Below are positions 11,562 to 26,500 of a DNA stretch of 64,000 bases, one piece after another (positions within the stretch are counted from its first letter, which is position 1; each line of letters starts with the position of its first letter). Origin of the DNA: Trifolium pratense (Eukaryota > Streptophyta > Magnoliopsida > Fabales > Fabaceae); contig NC_060065.1 of the NCBI RefSeq assembly GCF_020283565.1, positions 20,002,866 to 20,066,865 on the forward strand, in the 5' to 3' direction. The translations under genes were made by a program, and so were the position numbers. Below the pieces are notes generated by a model that was not told where the DNA came from, did not search any database, and was given only the letters and a program-made list of their open reading frames with translations.

Positions 11562-14500
11562 ATGGATGTTTTGTACACCATGTTGAATTTCATATCCTTA
11601 TCTTTTCTAGCTCTTTTCCTAGCCATGTCCTTCATCATGATGACAATTTTCAAAGGAAAATCTATAGGAAACCCAAAATATGCACCTGTTAAAGGCACAA
11701 TGTTTAACCTACTTTTCAACTACAAGAAACTCCATGATTACCAAACTCAAAGAGCCAATACTCATCCAACTTTTAGGCTTCTTGCCCCAAATTGTAGTAA
11801 CTTGTACACAATAGATGTGAGAAATATTATATATATATTGAAAACCAATTTTGATAAATATTCCAAAGGTAAGAATAATCAAGATATTATGATTGATCTT
11901 TTTGGTGAGGGAATTTTTGTTGTTGATGGTGATAAATGGAAGCAGCAGAGGAAAGTTGCTAGCTATGAATTTTCTACAAGAGTTCTTAGAGATTTTAGTT
12001 GCTTTGTGTTTAGAAAGAATGCTGCCAAATTGGTCAAAGTTATATCAAAATTTTCTCAAGATGGAGTTGTTTTTGATATGCAAGTGAGTATTTATTTATA
12101 TTTCCCTAACAATTTTTTTTTTTTTTGAAGTTATGCAAAATATGTCCAAAAACACATTTAAACTTTAATTTTTTTATTTTTTTTTATACAAAGGGGCCGA
12201 AGCCCAAAATAAGAGAATTTCAGGGTAGGGGTGTTTGTACCCCAGATAATTTCCCTCCCTTGTCTTATGCTTAGGATATTTTCTCTTTAGGTCCCCATGG
12301 TTCTTTTTCACTCTCTGGATTTTACTTTTTTGCCCTTCAATAAAAACTTCGGTTTCTACGAATCGAATTTTTTTTGCCTTGAAAACAAAATTCGGTTTCT
12401 GTTAACCGAAATTTTCCTGAATTTGAACTAGAAAAAACTTCGGTTTCTGCGAACCGAAGTTTTTATCAAGGGCAAAATTGGAATATTGGGGGTATAAAAG
12501 ATACATGGGGGGCCCGGAGAGAAAATATCTATGCTTAGGTTTTGAGGTTTAATAAATTTTTGCTGTTTCAACCCATGAATATTTGAACACAATTTAAATC
12601 GTTACTAGATGTTGTATATGGTTTTTTTTTTTAACTAAACAAACTTACTGCAATTCATTACTTATCAAAAGTTCAATACATGAAGGAATCATCTCAAATT
12701 TATGGAAACTAGTCCAAGAATTGGCCGCCCTAGCTAAAGTGTGAGCAACCGAATTCACTTGTCTCCTAATAAACTTAACTTCAAAGTTCACACATGATAA
12801 CATAACAAGAATAATTTCATTAACGATTGAAAGAAATTCTGAGTTGCCTCGCCGTTTGGTACGAATAGCATCAACCAACACTTGAGAGTCACTTTCAAAT
12901 TGGACGCTTTCAAAACCTCTACTCTTAGCTTCATTCATAGCTTGCAATAATGTTCATGCTTCACCCTCCTCTCTTGATAAAGTCAGTTGCTGCCACTGCG
13001 TAATTCCAGCCATAAACTCACCAGAATTATTATGAAAACAAGCACCCATCGCGGTCCTACCTGCACCGACAAAAAATGCTGCATCTACATTGCACTTTAA
13101 TCATCCTATACGAGGCCCTTCCCACCGATTGGTGCTGACAAGCGGAACATCATGATCATCGTTACTTCGCAACTTATGGACTGCAAACCACTCGTTCCAA
13201 TGATCAAACGCCGCCCGACCAATTTGGTTTGGAATTTTAACATTATCATTCCAAATTTTATCATTCCGGTTATGCCATATACTCCATAACAGCGTAGCCA
13301 CTCTACCTATAGTAGCGTAATCTTCATTCCGACACAAGGCAAACACTCTATCTGCCGCACTACCTTGCTGACAAGGTGCGGAACCCAAGACAGATGACAG
13401 TCCAGCTGCTTGCCAACTGGATTGAGCAGAAACGCAGGTGAAAAAAGCGTGTACATCATCTTCTACCTCATCTTCACATAATGGACAATGAACATCACAA
13501 TCAACATAACGTTCTAATAACCGACGCCTCGTTGGAATACATCCCCTACATAATCGCCATAGAAGATGACGCGCTTTATGCGGAGCATGCGCTTTCCATA
13601 TTTCTTTCCAATTACCTTCCACGTGGTATTTATCATTACGAAAAATACACTTCATAGCAAGCTTGTACCCGGATTTGACAGAATAACAACCATTTCGTTC
13701 CTCCTCCCAAACCAATTTATCCACATCAACCGACCCAATGAGAGGTGCGCAATAATCCTCTCTGCCACCTGGACTGGGAATAACATGCGAATTTTAGTCA
13801 CATTCCAAGCTTTATAATTATCTATCATTAGGTCCCTAACAAATAAGTTATACGTTCCTTCAGCTTGAGGCGAAGGGATCCAGCGTTCTTCATTCCCACG
13901 TAACCAAGGATCGGACATGACGTGTATCTTGTCATCACCACCAATCCTCCACCTACACCCAAGTAACAGAACCTGTCTAGCTTTCCAAATACTACGCCAT
14001 GCAAAACTAGGATTATAGCCCAATGACGCCTCAAACAAAGTAGATCTTGGAAAATACCTTGCTTTAATAAGTCTAGCCACCAACGTATCTGGATTTTGTA
14101 AGATGTTCCACGCTTGTTTCGCTACCATAGCCATATTAAAGGCTTCAAAATTATGAAAGTTGTGAAAGTTAGTAATATAGATGGGGTTTTGAATACCTCC
14201 ATTAAGTATAAAAGTTAGTCATACATATGGGGTTTTAATCCTCCATTAAGTATGAAAGTTAGTAATATAGATGGGGTGTTGAATACCTCCATGGAAATTA
14301 GTATTATTAATCAAAAATTATCTTTTGTGATATTATGGGGATTTTAGACCTCCACACAAAACTTAAATAATATTCACACTTATTATAAAGTTCTTGACAA
14401 GTTGTGAGTTTTCTATAATAAGTGGGTAAAGTAGTAGTAATAAAAATAATAATAATAATAATAGCCACTCTAGTTATAAATCACTTGACAAATTGCCAGT

Positions 14501-17500
14501 TCTCTATAACGGGGCGAATAATAATTATAATTATCATAAGATTAAAGTAATAAGGATAGATGATATATACCTAGTGGTGGTAAATCACTTCCGATAGAAA
14601 CGATCGTGCTGATAACGTGTTGAGAAAATCAAATATTTAAGTATCCTTTAAGGACTAATATAATGATATAAATTACTAATGTAGTTATAATACTATAAAT
14701 ATATATTATACTAATGAAGAGAATGGAGAGAATGGAGAAGTTTTATGAGATTACTTGTTGCTCTCAAGGGTGTCATTTACATGATCCAAAGGGTGGTATT
14801 TATACTACTAAAATTATGAATACATTAACTTAGATTTACTATTGCAAGTTGACATTTACATTGATAATTTTACATTACTATTTTAAGTTGACATTATAGA
14901 TAAATATTTCAACATTAATAGTAACCAATGTCTTTCAAGATAATTTTGTTGATTTTCCAATTTATTATAACACTCCCCCTTTGAAATATCTATCATGGTG
15001 CTTTATTGAAGCTTGGTCGAGGAGATTGTGATGGGAACATGTGCTGCCTCGTTAAAAACCTTATTAGGAAAAACCCATTGGGATAAAAATCTCAATAAGG
15101 GAAAAAGAGTACAACATTATGCTCCCCCTTAACCAAGCCTAGGTAATTCTTCTTCAAAGGTCTCGAAGGTGACGCATTCCAATACTTCGTACGTGTTTCT
15201 TGAAGACTGATGTAGAAAGTGCCTTTGTAAAGAGATCGGCCACATTTTCACTCGAACGAATGTATTGAATATCAACCTCTTTGTTTCTTTCTAGCTCTTG
15301 TGTGGATGAGAAGAATTTTGGAGGGATGTGTTTGGTTCTATCACTTTTGACGTAACCTTCTTTCATCTGAGTAACACATGCAGCATTGTCTTCATACAAA
15401 ATTGTTGGATTCTTATCAGTTGGTAAACCAGACGTTCCTTGGATATGTTGAGTTACTGATCTCAACCATCTACATTCTTTGCTAGCTTCATGGAGGGCAA
15501 TTACTTCAGCATGATTTGAAGAAGTTGCTACAAGTGTTTGCTTTTGAGATCTCCATGATATTGCGGTGTCACCATATGTAAACACATATCCAGTCTGTGA
15601 TTTAGCATTATGTGGATCTGACAAATATCCTGCATCTGCATAACCAAGTAAAACTGGTTTTGTATTGTTAGAATAAAACAAACCAAAATCAGAAGTACCT
15701 CGGAGATATCGAAAAATATGTTTTATTCCTTTCCAATGTCTCTTTGTAGGACATGAACTGAATCTTGCTAGTAAATTCACTGCAAAGGCTATATCAGGCC
15801 TTGTACAGTTGGCAAGGTACATGAGTGCCCCAATGGCACTGAGGTATGGTACTTCAGAGCCAAGATCTGTTTCATTTTCTTCCTTAGGTCTAAACGGATC
15901 CTTTTCAACATTTAATGTTCTGCCCATCATTGGGGTACTCAAAGGGTTGACTTTGTCCATGTTGAATCTTTTCAATACCCTTTCTGTATAGTTTGATTGA
16001 TGTACCAATATACCATTTTTAGTATATTCAATTTGCAAACCAAGGCAGAATTTGGTTTTCCCCAAATCTTTCATTTCAAATTCTTTCTTTAAGTAATCTC
16101 TTGCTTCTTTAATTTCTTTATTGGTACCAATGATATTTAAATCATCAACATAGACAGCGATTATTACAAAACCATATATTGTTTTTCTTATAAAAACACA
16201 AGGGCAAATAGGATTATTTACATAGCCTTCTTTAAATAAATATTCACTCAGTCTATTATACCACATGCGTCCTGACTGCTTTAACCCGTATAATGACCTC
16301 TGCAACTTTATTGCATACGTCTCTCTGAGTTTTGAGTTTTCAGGCATCTTAAATCCTTCCGGGATTTTCATATATATGTTACTATCAAGTGATCCATACA
16401 AGTAAGCAGTAACAACATCCATGAGATACATGTCCAATTTGTTAAACACTGATAAACCAATTAAATAACGAAAAGTAATGGCATCCATAACAAGAGAATA
16501 TGTTACCTCATAATCAATTCCTGGTCTTTGGGAAAAACCTTGTGCAACAAGACGAGCCTTGTATCTTACAATCTCATTTTTCTCATTTCGTTTTCTTACA
16601 AAGACCCACTTATACCCAACAGGTTTCACACCTTCAGGTATATCCACAATGGGTCCAAATACTTTTCGATTTTTAAGAGAGTTTAACTCAGTATTTATCG
16701 CATCTTTCCAATTTTTCCAATCATGTCTATTTTGACATTCATTCACAGTTTTGGGTTCAGGATCATCATTTTCATTTATGATTTCACATGCAATTGAGAA
16801 CGAAAATATTTCATCAATGTTCATACCTTTTCGGCTCCACAGATTTCCTGTATTAACATAATTTATTGAAATCTCGAGATCATTCTTGTTATCAACTTCA
16901 TTATTAATGATCTCATTGTCATCATTTTGTGCTTCTTCGAGAGCACAATTTTCAATCATGGATTTGTTGTTATCTAGTGTCTTTTTAGGATCACTTTCAA
17001 TCATATTCACCTTTTCTGTTTCTTTTCTTTTTCGGGGATTTTTGTCTTTGGATCCCATAGGTCGGCCACGCTTCAAGCGTGCCTTGGATGTACTTGCTAC
17101 ATCATTTGTTTTTGAAATATCAATTCTAGCTGGGACATTTATAGCTGGTACATGTGACTTTGTCACTCTTTTCAAATCAGTGAATGAATCTGGCAGTTGG
17201 TTTGCTAAATCTTGTAAGTGTACTATTTTCTTTACATTTTCTTCCCATGATTTATTATATGGGTCCAAATGTAATAAAGATGGTACATACCATGTTATTT
17301 CATTTTCTATGTGTTTATTTTCTCCCCCTAGTGTTGGAAATTTTGTTTCATCAAAATGACAATCAGCAAATCTTGCCTGAAAAACATCACCTGTTAAAGG
17401 TTCAAGGTATCTAATAATAGACGGTGATTCATACCCTACATATATTCCCAATCTCCTTTGAGGTCCCATTTTTGTTCTTTGTGGTGGAGCTATTGGGACA

Positions 17501-20500
17501 TATACTGCACAACCAAAAAATTTTAAATGGGAAATATTTGGTTCCTTACCAATTGCAAGCTGATAAGGGGTGTGTTTATGATCAGCACTCGGCCTTAGAC
17601 GGATGAGTGCTGCAACATGTAAAATTGCATGACCCCAAACAGTAACTGGTAGCTTAGTTCTCATTATTAATGGTCTAGCTATATATTGAAGACGTTTTAT
17701 TAACGACTCAGCTAAGCCATTTTGTGTATGCACATGAGGAACATGGTGTTCAACAGTGATTCCAACCGACATGCAATAATTATTGAATGATTCTGATGTA
17801 AATTCACCAGCATTGTCAAGTCTAATTTTCTTTATAGTATAATCAGGAAATTGTGCTCTTAATTTAATTATTTGTGCAAGAAATTTTGCAAATGCCATAT
17901 CACGACTTGACAATAAACAAACATACGACCATCTACTAGATACATCAATTAATACCATAAAATATCTGAATGGTCCAGACGGTGGATGGATAGGTCCACA
18001 TATATCACCTTGAATCCTTTCAAGAAATGCAGGTGATTCTATATGAATTTTGCCTGGTGAATGTTTTGTTATTAGTTTTCCAAGAGAACAGGCTTCACAT
18101 GGTTTATCCTCTTTTGTAAACTTTAAACCTTTCAAAGGATGACCATGAGTACTTTCAATTATTTTTCGTATCATTGTTGAACCAGGGTGACCTAAACGGT
18201 AATGCCATAAAATCATAGTTTTGGGGTCTTCTTTTACTACCAAATTACATTCAATTTTATGTATATATGTATAATGTAATCCCGAAGGCAATTTTGGTAG
18301 CTTTTCTAAGGTTTTCTTCTTTCCAGAAACATTAGTAGTAATATTAATATATTTCATATTGCCTTCAGTTACAGTTTCAGTGTCAAACCCTTGACGATAT
18401 ATGTCATTAAAACTCAACAAATTTCTCTTTGATTTAGGAGAATATAAAGCATCATTAATGACAAATTTTGTTCCATTTGGTAACATGAACATAGCATTAC
18501 ATGTCCCTTCTATTAAATCAGCAGGTTCTGAGATAGTATTTATCACACCTTTAGTAGAATTTAAATCATTGAAATATTTCTTACTTTTGAGGATCGTGTG
18601 GGTAGTTCCACTGTCCGGGATGCAAATGTCTTTGACATGTTCCATGTCTGACCTTCTTAAAATAAAATCAAGATTAAAGATAGGAAAACAATAAATCAAT
18701 ATAATACATTCAACATTATTATTCAATAACCAAATATTACACACTGCACACCACATAAGTCATACATATTATTAAATAATTCAAGCACACCACACAAGTC
18801 ACACATATTATTAAGTAATACAAGCACACCACACATTATTCAAATACATATTTAATTAGTTACTTAATTCATATTCATTTCATTTTCTTCTTCAACAAAA
18901 TCAGCAGCCTCAAGGTAGGTAGTATCATTATTGGGTTCAACTTCATTAAAATTTACTTCCTTTCCCTTTTCTTCAACAGATGCCCTGTATTTTTTACACA
19001 GGTGCTCTGGTGTCCTACACGTCTTAGACCAATGCCCATTCTTTCCACATCTAAAACAGATATCATCACGGTTCCTTGAAGGACCTTCTTGGATATATTT
19101 ACCTTTACCTTGATGATTCTTATTATTTTGGTCATATTTAGGAGGCCTATAATTATTCACATATCCTCGTCCATGACCTCTACCACGAAAGTGGTTTCGA
19201 CCGTGATTTCTGCCTCGACCATCAAAATGAGCTTTACCCCCTCGTCCTTTATGACGATTATGGCCACCACGCCCACGATTAAATGTTGTTGCATTTATTT
19301 CGGGGTATGCTATTGTTCCTGTGGGACGTGTCTGGTGGTTTTTTATCAAGAGCTCATTGTTTTGTTCTGCCACCAAAAGAGCTGCGACCAAATCAGAGTA
19401 CTCAGTAAATCCCCTCATTCTATATTGTTGTTGCAACAATACTTGGGATGCATGGAAAGTTGAAAATGTTTTTTCCAATTTCTGTTCTTCAGTTATAGCC
19501 ACACCGCAAAATTCTAATTGTGCAATAATTTGGTGCATGGCAGAGTTATATGCAACAACACTTTTATAATCTTGGAACCTTAATTTGTTCCACTGATCCA
19601 TTAATGAAGGTAACAGGACTTTCCTCTGATGTCCAAATCTTGCCTTAAGTTTGTCCCATAGTATTTTGGGATCCTTGGCATTTGAATATTCTGTTTGTAA
19701 TCCATCATCAAGGTGGTGTTTAATTATCCGATTTACTTTCGATTTTTTCATTGCTAATTCCTGTGAGTCAGCTGTTTGCACCCCTGCATTATCTCCTTCT
19801 AGAATTTTATCGAGCCCCTCACATGCAAGGTACTCAGTTAAGTTGTTGTTCCATGTTATGTAATTATCTCCGGTTATGTTTAGAATTTTGAAATGATGCT
19901 CAACGTTTGACATGTTTATATCTAAAATACAAAAGAACACAATCAATTTTTAATGTATAAACTATGACAAAAAAATAAATTATTTTATTCAATAGCTATG
20001 ATTACAAAAACCATGATTCTATCAGCTAATAAACTAGGCTAATACTAGTAATGGTAAAACAACAAATATTGTTACTATTATAAAAGGTTCTCCTAATTCT
20101 TCATATTTGGTGATCCAGAAGATGAAAAACATAAAGACAAGTAGAGTGATAAGCATAAGAAAAAATTTAAACATTTTGGAAATATGAGTAAAAGTTTGAG
20201 AATGGTATGAAAACTTATGAGTGAAGGTGAAGTATTTATAGGGTGAATTTTATGAAGTGTCCGTTACGTTACCATTGGGTTTGTGGCCGTTGGGAGATAG
20301 TGGAAAAATGTAAGCTTTTACTGTTCATGGCCGTTATGTGGCCGTTAGGGGATATGAGAAAAGTGTTAAATTTTATTGTTTGTTACCGTTGGGAATGAGT
20401 AAAAATATTCTAAGTGTGTTAAAAATCATCTAGCTCTTAAGATGCACAAATGGAGAGAACAACATGTAAAGTTATATGATAATAACTTTAAATAATATCA

Positions 20501-23500
20501 AATTTCAAAATCTTAATTATAAGTCTCTCGTGAAATAATATTATTGACTGAGATTTTAGTCTTCCATTAAGAATTAAAGTTAACAATATTATAGATGTGA
20601 ATTTTAGTCTTCCATTTAATATGAAGATTAGCATTATAGATGGGGTTTTTGGACACCTCCATTAAGTATAAAAGTTAGTCATACATGTGGGGTTTTAATC
20701 CTCCACTAAGTATGAAAGTTAGTAATATAGATGGGGTTTTGAATACCTCCATTAAGTATAAAAGTTACTCATACATATGGGGTTTTAATCCTCCATTAAG
20801 TATGAAAGTTAGTAATATAGATGAGGTTTTGAATACCTCCATTAAGTATAAAAGTTAGTCATAGATATGAGGTTTTAATCCTCCATTAAGTATGAAAGTT
20901 AGTAATATAGATGGGGTTTTGAATACCTCCATTAAGTATAAAAGTTAGTCATACATATGGGGTTTTAATCCTCCATTAAGTATGAAAGTTAGTAATATAG
21001 ATGGGGTTTTGAACACCTCCATGGAAATTAGTATTATTAATCAAAAATTATCTTTTGTGATATTATGGGGATTTTAGACCTCCACACAAAACTTAAATAA
21101 TATTCACACTTATTATAAAGTTCTTGACAAGTTGTGAGTTTTCTATAATAAGTGGGTAAAGTAGTAGTAATAAAAATAATAATAATAATAATAGCCACTC
21201 TAGTTATAAATCACTTGACAAATTGCCAGTTCTCTATAACGGGGCGAATAATAATTATAATTATCATAAGATTAAAGTAATAAGGATAGATGATATATAC
21301 CTAGTGGTGGTAAATCACTTCCGATAGAAACGATCGTGCTGATAACGTGTTGAGAAAATCAAATATTTAAGTATCCTTTAAGGACTAATATAATGATATA
21401 AATTACTAATGTAGTTATAATACTATAAATATATATTATACTAATGAAGAGAATGGAGAGAATGGAGAAGTTTTATGAGATTACTTGTTGCTCTCAAGGG
21501 TGTCATTTACATGATCCAAAGGGTGGTATTTATACTACTAAAATTATGAATACATTAACTTAGATTTACTATTGCAAGTTGACATTTACATTGATAATTT
21601 TACATTACTATTTTAAGTTGACATTATAGATAGATATTTCAACATTAATAGTAACCAATGTCTTTCAAGATAATTTTGTTGATTTTCCAATTTATTATAA
21701 CACCTAACAATTTTTTTTTTTTTTTTGAAGTTATGCAAAATATGTCCAAAAACACATTTAAACTTTAATTTTTTTATTTTTTTTTATACAAAGGGGCCGA
21801 AGCCCAAAATAAGAGAATTTCAGGGTAGGGGTGTTTGTACCCCAGATAATTTCCCTCCCTTGTCTTACGCTTATGCTTAGGATATTTTCTCTTTAGGTCC
21901 CCCATGGTTCTTTTTCACCCTCTGGATTTTACTTTTTTTCCCTTCAATAAAAACTTCGGTTTCTACGAATCGAATTTTTTTTGCCTTGAAAACAAAATTC
22001 GGTTTCTGTTAACCGAAATTTTCCTGAATTTGAACTAGAAAAAACTTCGGTTTCTGCGAACCGAAGTTTTTATCAAGGGCAAAATTGGAATATTGGGGGT
22101 ATAAAAGATACATGGGGGGCCCGGAGAGAAAATATCTATGCTTAGGTTTTGAGGTTTAATAAATTTTTGCTGTTTCAACCCATGAATATTTGAACACAAT
22201 TTAAATCGTTACTAGATGTTGTATATGGTTTTTTTTTTTAACTAAACAAACTTACTGCAATTCATTACTTATCAAAAGTTCAATACATGAAGGAATCATC
22301 TCAAATTTATGGAAACTAGTCCAAGAATTGGCCGCCCTAGCTAAAGTGTGAGCAACCGAATTCACTTGTCTCCTAATAAACTTAACTTCAAAGTTCACAC
22401 ATGATAACATAACAAGAATAATTTCATTAACGATTGAAAGAAATTCTGAGTTGCCTCGCCGTTTGGTACGAATAGCATCAACCAACACTTGAGAGTCACT
22501 TTCAAATTGGACGCTTTCAAAACCTCTAATCTTAGCTTCATTCATAGCTTGCAATAATGTCCATGCTTCACCCTCCTCTGTTGATAAAGTCAGTTGCTGC
22601 CACTGCGTAATTCCAGCCATAAACTCACCAGAATTATTATGAAAACAAGCACCCATCACGGTCCTACCTGCACCGACAAAAAATGCTGCATCTACATTGC
22701 ACTTTAACCATCCTATACGAGGCCCTTCCCACCGATTAGTGCTGACAAGCGGAACATCATGATCATCGTTACTTCGCAACTTATGGACTGCAAACCACTC
22801 GTTCCAATGATCAAACGCCGCCCGACCAATTTGGTTTGGACTTTTAACATTATCATTCCAAATTTTATCATTCCGGTTATGCCATATACTCCATAACAGC
22901 GTAGCCACTCTACCTATAGTAGCGTAATCTTCATTCCGACACAAGGCAAACACTCTATCTGCCGCACTACCTTGCTGACAAGGTGCGGAACCCAAGACAG
23001 ATGACAGTCCAGCTGCTTGCCAACTGGATTGAGCAGAAACGCAGGTGAAAAAAGCGTGTACATCATCTTCTACCTCATCTTCACATAATGGACAATGAAC
23101 ATCACAATCAACATAACGTACTAATAACCGACGCCTCGTTGGAATACATCCCCTACATAATCGCCATAGAAGATGACGCGCTTTATGCGGAGCATGCGCT
23201 TTCCATATTTCTTTCCAATTACCTTCCACGTGGTATTTATCATTACGAAAAATACACTTCATAGCAAGCTTGTACCCGGATTTGACAGAATAACAACCAT
23301 TTCGTTCCTCCTCCCAAACCAATTTATCCACATCAACCGACCCAATGAGAGGTGTCGCAATAATCCTCTCTGCCACCTGGACTGGGAATAACATGCGAAT
23401 TTTAGTCACATTCCAAGCTTTATAATTATCTATCATCAGGTCCCTAACAAATAAGTTATACGTTCCTTCAGCTTGAGGCGAAGGGATCCAGCGTTCTTCA

Positions 23501-26500
23501 TTCCCACGTAACCAAGGATCGGACATGACGTGTATCTTGTCATCACCACCAATCCTCCACCTACACCCAAGTAACAGAACCTGTCTAGCTTTCCAAATAC
23601 TACGCCATGCAAAACTAGGATTATAGCCCAATGACGCCTCAAACAAAGTAGATCTTGGAAAATACCTTGCTTTAATAAGTCTAGCCACCAACGTATCTGG
23701 ATTTTGTAAGATGTTCCACGCTTGTTTCGCTACCATAGCCATATTAAAGGCTTCAAAATTACGAAAGCCCAACCCCCCTTTATCTTTGGGGCAAGCAAGT
23801 CTCTCCCATGCTAACCAATGAATACCTTTACTATTACCATTACCACCTCCCCACCAAAAGGCATTTATCATTTTTTCAATATCATCAATAAAAGAAGAAG
23901 GGAGGATAAACATACTCATAACATAAGCTGGGATGGCTTGAAGCACTGACTTTATCATAATCTCTTTGCCAGCTTTCGATACGGCTCGTCCTCTCCATGA
24001 ATTTATCCTCTTCCAAATACGATCTTTAATATAAGAAAAAATTGCCTTCTTACTTCTACCTACCATAGACGGTAGGCTGAGATAAATACCTGTGCCCAAT
24101 ACATGTCGCACCCCAAGTATACCGGCTAAATCCGCTTGTTCCGCCTGTGACATATTGCGACTAATGAACACTTCAGACTTAGATAGATTAATTTCCTGAC
24201 CCGAGGCCTGTTCATAAGTATGTAGAATACTCCAAAGTTGGGTCACCTCAGCAACATTAGCTCTGCAAAATAAGAAACAATCATCTGCAAACAAGAGATG
24301 AGACACTTCAGGGGCGCCTCGACAAATTCGCACACCATGAATGTCTCCTTTTCTAACAGCTTGATGTATTAAAGTTGTCAGTCCTTCCGCCACAAGAATA
24401 AATAAATAAGGGGACAATGAGTCTCCTTGCCGTAAACCTCTTCCCGGAGTAATAGGACCAACTTTGTCAAAATTCATAAGCACTGAATAGTTAACAGAAC
24501 TCACACACATCATCATCCATTGTATCCACTTCTCTCAAAAGCCCATTTTGACTAACATACCACGAAGGAAACCCCAGTTCACCTTGTCATAAGCCTTACT
24601 AATATCAATTTTTAATGCTAACTCACCTCTATATCCTCTAGTCTTTCTCTTCATAGCATGTATAACTTCAATAGCAATAAGGGCATTATCAAGGATCGAC
24701 CGGCCTTCGACAAAAGCTGATTGCTCCTGGGAAACACATTTGTCCAGGCAAAACTTCAGCCTATTGGCAAGCACTTTAGAAACTATCTTGTAGAGGACAT
24801 TACACAGAGAGATAGGTCTCAAATCTTTCATCGAAGTAGGATTATCACATTTAGGGATGAGACAAATATTGGTTTCATTAAGGCTAGAAGGAAAATACCC
24901 CCTATATAACCAGGAAGATGCAGCTACAAAAATATCGTCCCCACAATGTTCCCAGAACCTTTGGTAGAATGCTGGGTTGAAACCATCAGGACCTGGTGAT
25001 TTATCAGGGTGCATTTGAAATAAAGCTTGTTGTAATTCAATTTTGGTCAGGGGTGCCATAAGTAAATGGTTATCCTCCTCTGTCACCCTTTGTTGGATAT
25101 GGTTAAGCACAGGTTCATGAATACCACTTATATTTTTGAAATGAGCATTAAAATAATTCTTAGCTACCTCGCACAAATCCTCTTGAGTATGAACTGCAGT
25201 ACCTGCTTCATCAACAAGTTTGGTAATTTTCTTCTTCTTACTGCGAGCTGAAGCTGACATGTGAAAAAATCGAGTATTCAAGTCACCTTCTTGAAGCCAA
25301 TGCATCTTGGCTCGCTGTTTCCAGTACCCTTCCTCCTGAACCAGTAAAGTAACATGCCTATCAGAGTATTCCTGAAACCTCCGACTCTCTGCTTCCCCCT
25401 GATTATCCCTCAACGCCTCCATCTCACGGACACATTCTTCAATCTCCTGTTTAAACTTTACTCTTTTCCTTTTTCCCCACCTTTGTAACTTGTTAGCACA
25501 ACGAGCAACACGATCAACTATCGCAATATTGTCATTCGCACCGCGGCCATCAATCACCGTCTCTTCCAAATCCGGTTCCTTCAACCATTTATTCTCAAAC
25601 CGAAAAGAACCATTGAAACGGGCTGTTATAGTAGGAGAGCATTGAAGTAAAATTGGACTATGATCCGAATGTGAGGGCAAGAGGTTAGATAGTCTCACGT
25701 CGGAAAAAAGATGCAGCCAACTCGTACTAGCCATAGCTCTATCCAACCGTTCTTCAATAACATGAGGTGTACCTCGACTTTTGATCCAAGTAAATGGGTG
25801 TCCTGCAAGAGGAATATCGATTAAATTGCAGTCATTGATCGCTTGTCTAAACCCCATACACAACCAATTGGGGTGTGGGTGAATGCCCTTTTTATCCTCC
25901 TGTGAAAGTAGATCATTAAAATCACCAATTATACACCAGGGAACAGGGGACATATTAACTAACTCTCGCAAGAGATTCCATGCATGTCTCCGTCTACTAC
26001 GCTCCGGATATCCATAATAGCATGTTAACCTCCACTCCCCCTTCTGTTCATCCTCCACTAACATATTAATAAAATTTCTTGTATAGTTCAAAACTCTACA
26101 TTTACTATTATCCTTCCAGAACACCGCCAGGCCTCCACTCTGCCCCTCCACATCAATAGCCAGACAAGAATCGTAACCTAACGTGACCCGAATAGGTTCA
26201 AGGTGTCTAGCATGAGATAATGTCTGAGATGTTGTCTGAGATGTTGTATATGGTTATTTCAACAAAATCACAATTACTTTAAAAATGTCTATCTTGAGTA
26301 AATTTAGATATCGAGCTCAAATAATTAAGAGAGTTCTCCCTAAGACGAATTATTTGAAGGAAGTCGAGTTTAATTTATGGCAGAAACAATTCTTGCTCAT
26401 ACTTTAATTACCCCGTGGCCGAATTTAAGGGTTAATAAAAAAAAATAGTTGCTAATCTTCTAATTCAAATCATGATGTATATACAATTTTTTTCTTATCT

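Larger units (their letters stand above)
14618..21702 (-). mobile_element. Ty1/copia retrotransposon with paired LTRs
   Basis: 7085 bp on the minus strand inside intron 1 of gene A. The 355-bp LTRs (14618-14972 and 21348-21702) run TGTT...AACA and have the same length, so the insertion is fairly young. After the 5' LTR comes a likely primer site, TTATCAGCACGA (about 21345-21330). Before the 3' LTR is the purine tract AAAGGGGGAG (about 14982-14973). Gag and pol are separate ORFs. No target-site duplication is seen: the right flank is intron sequence, the left flank is copia leader. Confidence 0.93.

Noticed and set aside
18646..18756. Extending the copia pol protein upstream to 18756
   Set aside because: The extra 37 codons cross AT-rich, splice-acceptor-like and repeat sequence, have no family resemblance, and sit before the protease start.
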